The translations under genes and the position numbers were made by a program. Under the pieces are notes generated by a model that saw only the letters and a program-made list of their open reading frames with translations, ran no database searches and was not told the origin of the DNA. A stretch of 15,323 nt of DNA from Phoronis pallida (lineage: Eukaryota; Phoronida; Phoronidae): the NCBI GenBank assembly GCA_028565715.1, contig JAOXYC010014457.1, forward strand, positions 1 through 15,323. The letters run 5' to 3'. This document shows positions 1-8,160 of the stretch, piece after piece (position 1 is the stretch's first letter; each line of letters begins with the position of its first letter).

Positions 1-41
1 TGACAATGGTTTTGAACCAACGCAGAGAGAGTATCTTTAAA
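1..41. repeat. Right end of a third foldback-element copy, cut by the window edge
   Basis: The window opens with TGACAATGGTTTTGAACCAA, followed by a GAGAGAGTATCTTTAA end. This matches the terminal part of the right arm of the copies ending near 2281 and 4001. The rest would lie outside the window. Confidence 0.6.
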
Positions 42-2004
42 GTTATAGTCTGTTTTTAGCCTAAATTTTAATCATTTTTAGGTCGTCAAATCTGGGATTT
101 ACACAGGTCGAAAACACTTTTGATAATTAAATAAAAGCAAAAAAAGTTTTGGATGAAATCAAGATTTGAACACTTTTAAAAGAGCTTGAAAGGTTAAAAT
201 GTAGTCAGTAACTTTAAACATCAAACTGGCTACTTTAATAACGCCTTTGAGTCTGAATCTGGTCACAAATTGTTGGAAACCCTCACACATGCTGATATTT
301 AGTCATAACCCTTTAAAATCAGCTAGTGCGGGCTGAGTTTTTCAGTATCACAACAAAAATACTTCTCCTTAGCTCAGCAAACAAACTAATAAATTCACAA
401 CAACTGTTCTAATAATGAATAACAACTGTCACAAATAAATAAATAAAAATCATAGCACAAAATGAGTATTTTTAATAAAAAAATGAACTATCAAGATATT
501 GTCAGCCCTTATAGAACTCTGTTGAGAGGTTGTAAACTTTAAAATCGTTGATGATTTCATTATAACAGAGACCTTATAAGAATAATAATTATCATAACTT
601 ATACAGTCTCTGATTATAATAAGGATTCTAAGCACCCTGATAACAAATGGATACTTAAATAAAAGGTCTCTTAAGGTGGTGTCAGAATATTAATTCTAAA
701 GATTTTTTAAGTGAAAATTTTTGGAACAACTCTAATTATCTAATCTTTCACTCGATAAAGATCTTTTTTGTTTCTAAGGTTGGCAAGTGTGGTTAAGTTT
801 GGCACAATATCCTTCTGTAAACAAAAATGCCATTTTTCACTGTTGACAATTTTTCTTCAAATTTAAAATCTTTTTAACACATAATTGGTCGAAATTTAGA
901 TTTGAGATGATTGGAACTAAAATTATAAACAGTTAAAAGGTTGATGACTTTCATAATTTTTGTTTACGAAACATCTATAAACAATAGCAGATTGGCACTC
1001 ACATTTGTACTTCTCACATCAAACAATTGCCTTGTTGCATATATCCTCAACACAAAATGAAATTATAAAATATGAAAAGGCACTAACAATGATTATCAAG
1101 CCTTTAAGTGGTGTAAAATAAAATAAAAATTAGTGAACAAATACACTTTTTCTGCAAAAAAATGAAAATAAATATTCACAACACCTATACAAAAACAGCT
1201 ATTGTCACAATAACAGATCTCGCTTCCAGCAATAAAAATCAACATTTACACATATCTTAACATAACTATTGAAATTCTTCTTTCTTTCCTTAAGAGTTAT
1301 ACCATTTTCACATGTTTTGACTTTCTATCTTGTAGAACAAATTGTCTTGAAAACATGCTTCAAATTCAAATACTTCTATGTGGTCAGTACAATAAAACTA
1401 ATTCCTTAAAAATTACAAATAACATAATTACAAGTATCAGGGTCCAATATTTTCATTTTTTTTTCAACTATGCACATCTTATATTTTGACCAATAGTTTA
1501 TGTTCATAAGTGTCAACAACTGAGAATATATTTAAACTAAAACTTTTATTGATCATCACAAATTCATATCTAAAATGTCACAACCCTGGGCCAGTGGGTT
1601 TCAAGAAATAGTCATCATTAAATCTCTAAGTATTTTAGAACTGTTAACTAATTGTGAAAAATATCGCTCTCTGTCAACTGATCTGTAAACCACGATCGAC
1701 TGACTTTGAATCACAACTCCATTTTTGAGAAAAATGTCAAATTTTCAAATTCTCTTTAAACCAACATTTTCAATACAACCATGTTTTATTTAACCATAGT
1801 TCAAAAAACTAAAATTGACAACTTGGAAAAACAGTGCTTGAAAAGTTCAATTTTGAAGAAGGATTGTCCAATGTTTCATATTTTGCTGAAGATTCGTGTA
1901 TTAATTTTCCAAACAAAAGGCAATAACTTCGAACCCAGTTAAAACTTGCATAAAATGTCCACATTTTTTTATAAATTTTGACCAAAAAGACTATGATAAG
2001 CAAG
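42..2004. other. AT-rich intergenic stretch, no gene seen
   Basis: I see no splice-linked coding exon, known domain or RNA gene here. The short open frames have the composition of random AT-rich translation. It is downstream of the GTPase gene; a very long 3' UTR reaching here is possible but has no support. Confidence 0.5.
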
Positions 2005-2281
2005 AATTAACCTGCATCTTAGTAAAAATTTTTTTAAAAAATCGGCAAAGGGGGAAATTTGAGCTTTTTATCCTAAAAAGGTGTAAATTTCGAAAACCTT
2101 GTCGTCCAACAAGGTTTTTTTGGATACAAAGATCTCAAATTTACCCCTTTACCGATTTTTTTTGAAGTTTTTGACTATGATGCAGGTTAATTATATTCAT
2201 CAAAGGACTCATACACAAAAATTCTAGTTGATTTGAATTTTGACCCCAGATCCTCACCAACAAGGAGACAGTATCTTTAAA
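2005..2281. repeat. Second, left-truncated copy of the foldback element
   Basis: 2005-2192 is an inverted repeat: AATTAACCTGCATC near the left edge pairs with GATGCAGGTTAATT at 2179-2192, with ATCGGCAAAGGGG paired to CCCCTTTACCGAT between them. From 2193 to 2281 it continues with the same outer arm as the intron 4 copy (CTCATACACAAAAATTCTAG, then GGAGACAGTATCTTTAA). The matching outer left arm is missing, so the copy is truncated or rearranged at about 2005. Confidence 0.75.
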
Positions 2282-3027
2282 CTATTTTTTCCATTTCAAA
2301 GTAAAATGCATTTGATTAGACACTTTCAAAAATTTACAACAGAAGCTGATTTTTTTTGTGAACCATCCAACAACCCCTCTTTAAAGTTCCACAACCAAAA
2401 CACTAACCATTTCGAATTTCAACACAACTCTAACCAGACAACTTCCACTAGGTTTCACATTGTTTCATCACCACAGTTTTCCTTCCAGACATTTGCACAG
2501 CACCTTAACAGATCTCCATGGTAACCATTCAACAATATCCCCACAGCTGTAGGCACATGGTAAAATCAATGCACACCCTGTAGGTTCTAGTAATAACAGA
2601 TTTTCACGCGTGTTGATGATCAATAAATTGCACTGTTAAAGATTTCTTGGATATGCAATGTTGTGTAATGAATTTATACACTGCTCTAGATCCTCATATC
2701 AATAATGGCTCTGTGTGTTTTAAAATAAATGCCAGACCATCTAGATTCGATTGCATAATCCAGAGGAAAATGTCCATGGTGATATGAATTCCTCTATTGT
2801 TGAATGGTGCCTTTGACTTTATACAGCAGTCAAAGTTATCTGTGAGTTTATTCCACTTGGCCCAGCTGTTTAGAATCCTGGGTATGTAAAATGGTCAGCA
2901 TCAGAAATCTGTTGGTAAATTCTTCTAGTTTCATAATATACTCCAACTATTTGATAATTCCACTCCAATCACAACTCCCACGGCCTCATTCATGGCATAC
3001 ATTTTTCACAAGTTGAGATGATGAGAC
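2282..3027. other. Intergenic stretch downstream of the GTPase, no gene seen
   Basis: No recognisable domain. A plus-strand open frame from 2240 runs out of the foldback repeat and encodes a Phe/Asn/Gln/Ser-rich string without domain features, so I do not call it a gene. Part of this may be transcribed as 3' UTR of the GTPase if the AATAAA signals at 3028-3068 are not used. Confidence 0.45.
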
Positions 3028-3228
3028 TTTATTTTGACCACTTTGAATATAAGACGAGTTCATTTATTTTCCATATTTCTAACCAAATGGAACACTTCTG
3101 CACTGAAGACTTGGTTTACTTGCTTGAGCATTTGCATGTCACATTATGATGAGACAGTCTTTTGATGTTGATTGTTCAATTGAGACAGTGATTGTAGTCA
3201 CTACAAGTCTTTCATTTCTAATGTTCTT
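3028..3228 (-). promoter_or_regulatory. Likely 3' UTR with candidate polyadenylation signals
   Basis: Downstream of the stop codon the minus strand holds AATAAA at 3068-3063 and again at 3033-3028. Either could direct cleavage. The true 3' end cannot be fixed from sequence alone; similar hexamers are common in AT-rich DNA, so this is a weak call. Confidence 0.35.
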
Positions 3229-3303
3229 CTACATGACTAGACACCTCTTGCCATGCTTTGGGGGACGTGGTTGTAAAACTGAGCGGACAGCTTCATCAAA
3301 TAC
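3229..3303 (-). other. Mtl: Coding exon 5 of the Mtl-like GTPase (residues 172-195 and stop)
   Basis: The acceptor is TTTTCCAG at 3304. The exon encodes [20 protein letters not shown], then Cys-Leu-Val-Met and TAG (3231-3229). The first half matches the C-terminal helix of Rac proteins. The last four residues form a CAAX prenylation signal. A Met in the final position is, by general rule, preferred by farnesyltransferase; a terminal Leu as in Rac1 is preferred by geranylgeranyltransferase I. Confidence 0.92.
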
Positions 3304-6300
3304 CTGGAAAACAAATACAAGGTGTGTTATTTAAGAAATAATGCCAGACAAAGTAGTTCGTAATTGAAATAACGTTTTTTTATAAGAAAATTAATATCTT
3401 ATTGAAATATTTGGCAGGTGTTTCACAAAAGGCTGCAACAAGGGTTGATAATTTTACATAGCTAAGATGCATAATAACTTTAAAGTTAACAATAAAACAA
3501 TCAAAAGTCCGAACATTGACTTCTAGAACATTTGTGTGAGGCATCAAAATTTCAAAACAAGTTGATCTTGTGATCAAGATTGTTTAAATAAATCTGATGT
3601 ACAAGTGTATTTCCAACATCCAGACTTATCCATTTGTTAAAAAGTGACATGATCTTTAAAGATACTGTCTCTACGTTGGTCCCAATCTGGCTTCAAATCG
3701 CAACTCAACTAGAGATGCTGTGTATGAATCCTTTGTTGAACACAACTTTCTTGCATCCGAGTAAAAAAATTCAAAAAAAATCTGCAAATGGGTGATTTGA
3801 GAGCTTTTGTGTCCGATTTTAACCTACTCTTAAGAGTAGATTTGAATTTTATCGGTAAAAATTAAGCTTTCAAATCACATCTTACAGATTTTTTTGAATG
3901 TTTTACTCAGATGCAAGTAAGTAATGTTCAACAAATACTCATACACAAAAATTCTAGTTAATTTGCATTTTGACGATGGATTTGAACCAACGAGGAGACA
4001 GTTAAAGAGTGACATGATCTTGAAGTATTGTACCTGTCTAAGACCTCTTTGTGTTAATGCTGAGCACTCCATATATTTATGTGCTCGTATTTTGGAAGCT
4101 AATTTTATTCCTTGTTCTCGCTTGATAGGGTGCATGCCTTGTGTTGTGAGATTAACTACAGCATCCTTGTCATCTCGCAAATCTATTTTTGTTCCTGCAA
4201 ATTAGAAAATAATCAAGAATAAAGATACTATTCAAGTATATGCATTCCAGTTTATTTGTTGAAAATGCATTGAAAAGATACCTTATGGAATGATTAAGAG
4301 TACTGTTAGATAAGAGACTTGTACTATGTTTCGACCATGACACATGGCTATGACTCAGAGACCTTTCCCTATAGGAGGGTTTCAAGTTTATCTTCAGAGG
4401 GCAGTCTCTCCCACAGCCCATCTCAAACGATGGTCTGTTCTCCCTATGCGATAATCGAGTCCCGCTAAGTATATGTTGATTACGTCACTCCGCTTAAACA
4501 CAGTCTCCTAAAAAACAGGAAGACCCCCTGCGGTTGATACAGTCCCTCGACCGGAGTCGAAGGGGCTGGAGTTCAGTCTAGGCACTACTGAATCAAAGCG
4601 GAGGTCTGTCATCTAGCGGTTCTCAAATTCGTTAAGGTATCTTTTCAATGAAGAGTATACTTCAGTATATTATTATACAGGGGTGTGATTATACACGAGG
4701 GTGACTGATTTTCTGAATATACAAGAGTATTATAACTATGTGTCGTGTTCTGTTGATTTTGATGAAAACCAAAACTGAAAAATAAATCATCTAATTAGAT
4801 AATTGTGATATCCCATCTAAATTTACTTCAGTCTTCAATTTCAAGCAAACGACAAAATAAGTTCCTCTGAGTAATAATTTGTAGAATTTGTTTGGAATAA
4901 TAATAAGTATTCACTAGGACTATCCAAAGGCGGCTTCATTTAAATGCAATTTGTTTCGAAAAAACAGTGGAAAACTTATTTTAATATCAAAGCTGACTAA
5001 ACTGTTTTGAATCGAAGAAGTTTTACCCGGGATACCGTTCCACCAATATCGAATGCAAACAAAGTTACCTATAAGTAAAATTGGTGTATCAGGACAGTGA
5101 TGTCGGATCTCTGGAATCCATTTTGTGTTGATGTTCTCGTAGGAAGACGGACTAATAACACTAAAACATACTAGGAATACATCGGTCTGGAAAAAAAGAG
5201 AAAACGTTACTTTAAATATTGTTAATGATCCATTTCAAAATACATTTCTTTATCGTAAACAAACACTGTCACACTGTTGCTTAATTTTTCATTATTCAGT
5301 TGCTAAGAAATTATTGGGCACATTTCTGTACGTCATCAGATAATCATGCATCAATTTTAAGACAGATTTCAGATGGTATTTGTTTGAAGCAAGTTAAAAT
5401 TAGCAGTAATTGAAATGGCAGGTATTACCACTTTTATTCAAAATAAATGCAATATTTGTCAATATCTAAAGAAATTTCAATGATGTACAAGTTTTCTCTT
5501 AGGTTCTACTTTAAAAGCTTAGTCCCAAGTGCACTTCAAATGTCCTTTGACAGAGGATTGCTTTTCATATACTCAATCTCGCAGTTTTTATTGCGAGTTG
5601 ATTGATTGATAATTTTAGTATCCCCCAGTAGTGCCACCTACCTGTGGATATGATAACGGCCTCAACCTATCGTAATCTTCTTGACCCGCAGTATCCCATA
5701 ATCCTAAGTTTACAGATATACCATCTACCATCAGTGGCGCTGTGTAGTTATCAAAACTGGAAGGAAAATTCAGTACTAATTAATAAGACCTGTACAATTT
5801 ATATTGAAAAATGAAGCTGGATTGGAAAATTTTACTTAACAGTAATATGGACACAACAAGCTGTACCAAGACTTTGAAGTCAACGAACCCTTGTGTCAGT
5901 TATTATGATTAGGGTTGGGTACCAGTATTTACAAAACGGTTTGATACCAATACCGGTACTACAAAATCGATACCGGTATTTTTTCGGTATTGATACCGAG
6001 TATTTTAGGCCCGGAGGTGCAGTGGTCGAGTTGTCGAGAATGCTCATTTTAGTCTAGCGCCCGGGTCTAGCGCTTGCCAGATGCAAGATTTTCTAATCAT
6101 CTGTAACAATTCTTCCAAGAGGGATCATTTTCACCTTTTTGATGTGAAGTGAAGCCACGCTTTTGACCGTTTTGGCATTTTTACCGTCAGGTAAGCGCCT
6201 TTGCCGTGCAATGCAGATAGTTTATTTTTTCAAAGTATCAATTTTGGCACCGACTACTTTTCGTTTCGGTATTTTACCGGTATTTTTCGTTCGGTTATTC

Positions 6301-6699
6301 GGTCCGATACAGGCACCGGATACTGGTACCCAACCCTAATTATGATAATATAAAGGATTTTTACCTTGTAATAGATCGGACTAATGTGGACAGTACTGAA
6401 AAATTCAGTAACTTTTATTATCACTGAATTTTTCAGTTCAATCTTTCTTTTTCGATCACCAAAAAAGCCCCTAGAAACTTCATCACAAAATAAAATTCAT
6501 GAAAAAACTCATCAATGGATAAACTCATATGTATAAATGGATAATGGCACACAATTTATTGTATTTCACCCTTGACTTACACTGTTGGTACATATTCCCC
6601 AGGAAAACTATCTGTTGTATATGAGATGAGCATACAGGTTTTACCAACTGTTCCGTCACCTACCACTACGCACTTGATTGGTCGCCCCGCCTGCGACAT
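3229..6699 (-). CDS. Mtl: Rac-like Rho-family small GTPase, Mig-2/Mtl class; five coding exons, complete
   Basis: Join 6699-6581, 5756-5642, 5186-5069, 4194-4034 and 3303-3229 (complement) to get 195 codons plus TAG, the usual Rac length. Seen: P-loop GDGTVGKT (14-21); switch I with effector Thr39; switch [14 protein letters not shown] with catalytic Gln65; TKID guanine-specificity motif (119-122); ECSAL motif (160-164); Rho insert helix at about 127-139; C-terminal CAAX box CLVM with Cys192 as the prenylation site. Known for the family: GTP/GDP switches at the plasma membrane, turned on by GEFs and off by GAPs, that drive actin remodelling, cell migration and axon guidance. Thr17 where Rac has Ala, Met23, the GRPIK start and FPGEYVPTV favour Mig-2/Mtl over Rac1 or RhoG. 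No key residue is missing and no frameshift is present. The tail before the CAAX box (RPPKHGKR) is only modestly basic compared with Rac1. The family is certain; the Mig-2/Mtl assignment is from remembered family patterns. Confidence 0.93.
3656..4001. repeat. Complete foldback (long inverted repeat) element in intron 4
   Basis: The two halves are diverged reverse complements: the left arm starts TTAAAGATACTGTCTC and the right arm ends in GAGGAGACAG. Both arms share blocks for GATGCAAG, TTCAACAAA, CATACACA, CTAGTT, and the run of A/T next to ATCTG. The centre holds AAGCTT and ACTCTTAAGAGT. Near-identical 19-bp sequences (TTAAAAAGTGACATGATCT at 3637-3655, TTAAAGAGTGACATGATCT at 4002-4020) flank it. 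No protein is encoded. The right edge is about 13 bases from the exon 4 donor. Confidence 0.8.
4034..4194 (-). other. Mtl: Coding exon 4 of the Mtl-like GTPase (residues 118-171)
   Basis: The acceptor is TTTGCAG, with a CTAAT branch-point-like run just upstream of it. The exon completes Gly118, then encodes [10 protein letters not shown] (guanine specificity), the Rho insert helix, [14 protein letters not shown] and the [11 protein letters not shown] motif. The donor is CAG|GTACAA (phase 0). The reading frame stays open for 52 more codons into intron 4, ending in a stop at 3875-3877. Confidence 0.93.
4268..4650. mobile_element. Small inverted-repeat element (MITE-like) in intron 3
   Basis: CATTGAAAAGATACCTTA at 4268-4285 is repeated as its exact reverse complement at 4633-4650, bounding 383 bp. 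The interior is clearly richer in G+C than the surrounding intron and includes a small hairpin (CCCTCGAC/GTCGAAGGGG near 4543-4565). There is no transposase frame. I could not find a convincing target-site duplication, so its superfamily is open. Confidence 0.7.
5069..5186 (-). other. Mtl: Coding exon 3 of the Mtl-like GTPase (residues 79-117 plus one base)
   Basis: The acceptor is preceded by a pyrimidine tract (CTCTTTTTTTCCAG). The exon encodes [19 protein letters not shown], then [17 protein letters not shown]. The donor is GTAACT after one base of Gly118 (phase 1). It covers the central beta strand and helix 3 of the G domain. Confidence 0.92.
5187..5641 (-). other. Intron 2 of the GTPase gene, no internal feature seen
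   Basis: 455 bp with a GTAGGT donor and a T-rich acceptor. Apart from the splice signals I see only AT-rich unique sequence, with no inverted-repeat element like those in the other coding introns. Confidence 0.85.
5642..5756 (-). other. Mtl: Coding exon 2 of the Mtl-like GTPase (residues 40-78)
   Basis: The acceptor reads TTCCTTCCAG and the donor CAG|GTAGGT. The exon supplies the last base of Val40, then FDNYTAP through switch II ([19 protein letters not shown]). The 115 bases leave phase 0 after Gln78. Switch II is identical in form to Rac-type GTPases. Confidence 0.93.
5910..6338. mobile_element. Non-autonomous hAT-type element in intron 1, with 8-bp target duplication
   Basis: The 429-bp element starts with TAGGGTTGGGTACCAGTAT and ends with its exact reverse complement (19-bp perfect terminal inverted repeat). 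It is flanked on both sides by ATTATGAT (5902-5909 and 6339-6346), a perfect 8-bp direct repeat of the size hAT transposases leave. Inside both ends are repeated GGTAT/ATACCGGTAT subterminal motifs. No transposase frame is present, so it would need a transposase supplied elsewhere. It lies wholly inside an intron of the GTPase gene. Confidence 0.9.
6017..6073 (+). other. Weak tRNA-like (A/B box) stretch inside the hAT-type element
   Basis: The middle of the element has GTGCAGTGGTCGAG and, about 45 bases on, GGGTCTAGCGC. These faintly resemble the A and B boxes of a tRNA-derived promoter. The match is partial and the region is also marked by a duplicated GTCTAGCGC. It could be a remnant of a nested SINE or chance. 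Confidence 0.2.
6395..6437. repeat. Perfect 15-bp hairpin in intron 1
   Basis: ACTGAAAAATTCAGT at 6395-6409 is followed after 13 bases by its exact reverse complement at 6423-6437. Each arm is itself nearly palindromic. Transcribed on either strand it would fold into a stable stem. No flanking element is evident, so it may be a transposon relic or a local inverted duplication. Confidence 0.75.
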
Positions 6700-6701
6700 A
6701 T
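6581..6701 (-). other. Mtl: Coding exon 1 of the Mtl-like GTPase (residues 1-39 plus two bases)
   Basis: The ATG is at 6699-6697, preceded directly by a TTTCCAG acceptor (AG at 6703-6702), so this exon has only two untranslated bases at its 5' end. It encodes the N-terminal beta strand, the P-loop and switch I through Pro-Thr39. The donor is GTAAGT starting at 6580, splitting the Val40 codon after its second base (phase 2). No in-frame upstream start is needed: the protein begins as family members do, a few residues before the IKCVVVGDG strand. Confidence 0.93.
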
Positions 6702-6714
6702 CTGGAAATAAAAA
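6701..6714 (-). promoter_or_regulatory. Splice acceptor two bases upstream of the start codon
   Basis: Minus strand reads a T-rich tract ending TTTCCAG, then AT, then ATG. It matches the acceptors of the coding introns. It implies a non-coding first exon further upstream (higher coordinates), so the promoter is not next to the start codon. Confidence 0.7.
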
Positions 6715-8040
6715 GTATAGCTCATGAATTCATGTGGGTTATTTATCCAACAATCAAAAATGAAAAGATTGTTTGCTTGAAAATAAATTGCTGGGGGAGA
6801 CACTTTTATAATTTTAGTCTCAAATTGAACATGACATACCACCCTAAACCGAAGTTGTGATGAATAGATCAATGATCATTGATTAAGGTGTTCATTGCAT
6901 TTGCTTACCGTAGACTGATTTTGTGAACACCAGAACCTACCGCAGAAAATATTTTAAATAAAGCTGATAAATCAAACAAAATAGCCCTCAAACCATGTAC
7001 CTAAAGACTCAATCTGTACGCAAACAAAGAACAACAAACAATGTCTGTTCTCCTGTATCAATCAATTTTTTGTAACAATTTCAATCTGTTCACCCTTCTA
7101 TTCAGCTGGTTGGCTCACTAACAAAGAATCATAATACAGTCATTCACAAGTCATTAAGTCTTTGTCATGCTGTAAAAAACACAGCCTTTGTCCCCTCCAG
7201 TCATCACATGATGATACTTAACTCAAGTCAAGGTAATATTAGATTACCTGTCAATGGTAGTAAAAAGTCAATAGACAATTGAGGTGTTTCAGAGGATGTG
7301 ATTAGACACAATAACCACACTGTACACTGAGTGACTGTAGTATATTGAGGTGAATGATACAAAAGTGTGACAATAAATATTTACTGCAGGTTGGGTTTGG
7401 ATTGTGAATTGGTTTTTGGTAAACACTGATTGACACAAATAATTGTGTATTGACATGATTGGTTGGTATATATGGCAGGATGTTGACAGCTTAAGTTAAA
7501 AAGATAACATTATCTAGACCAAATTTTATAGGTCACCGGTACCTAGACCATTGGTCAATAAAAAAACATTGAATCTGAATTTTTTCATTGATTAAAAGAG
7601 CACAAACAGCCAAGAAACACCGATACAGGTATAGACATACTGACACTCTTGAAAACAGAACTCCAGACCAACTGTTTACTTTTCAAAGCAAACAGCTGAT
7701 ATAAATGACACCCCTATGGTGCTAAAATAAGATAAGGAATCAAAAATATTTAAAGATACTCCAAATCAAATGATTTGTGATCGGCATTGATTTTGAATGA
7801 TACTAGCATAAAAGTGAAAAACACTAGTACTGAAGGTAGAGTTTCAACAACAAGTGACCTTTGTGGTTTGAAATTCTTCAAGTGAAAAACTAGAACACAG
7901 TGATTAAAACAGATGTGTTTGTTGAGTTAATGACTAAATATAAATAAATATCCAAAGAAGGTGTGTTATTCGGATCATTCCATGAGAACCGGGCTTGAGA
8001 CTGCACTGTTGAAGAGAGGGTATAAAAATAGCTCATTAAA
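6715..8040. other. Upstream flank or leader intron of the GTPase, no coding exon seen
   Basis: This stretch probably lies within the transcribed leader intron if the acceptor before the ATG is used. A possible minus-strand donor, CG|GTAAGC, occurs at 6908-6903 and could end a non-coding first exon, but nothing else supports it. No TATA-type promoter can be picked with confidence. Confidence 0.4.
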
Positions 8041-8160
8041 AAGGGAAATTCCAGTGTCTGCAGAAAACCTGAGAAAACATACAGAAGCTTCTCAAAACAC
8101 AAGTGCATGAATACGTGTACAGTACATAGGCAACTACAAGTTTACACTGGAATTTCCCTT
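8041..8160. mobile_element. 120-bp MITE-like element
   Basis: AAGGGAAATTCCAGTGT at the left end is matched by ACACTGGAATTTCCCTT at the right end, a 17-bp perfect terminal inverted repeat. The interior has no coding frame. No clear target duplication is visible at the edges (TTAAA on the left, AGATT on the right). Length and structure fit a small non-autonomous DNA transposon. Confidence 0.75.

Noticed and set aside
2240-2524. 94-codon open frame on the plus strand
   Set aside because: It starts within the foldback repeat, is rich in Phe, Asn, Gln and Ser, has no recognisable domain, and has no supporting splice or promoter context.
3924-4205. 93-codon plus-strand frame
   Set aside because: It is antisense to exon 4 of the GTPase; its length follows from the conserved coding strand opposite.
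4543-4565. Hairpin in the G+C-rich intron 3 segment as a structured RNA gene
   Set aside because: It lies inside an inverted-repeat element and matches no tRNA, snRNA or other RNA fold I know; a transposon interior explains it better.
6903-6908. Minus-strand GTAAGC donor as the end of the leader exon
   Set aside because: The site is plausible, but several equal or better donor-like sites exist upstream, and no promoter or first-exon signal supports this one.
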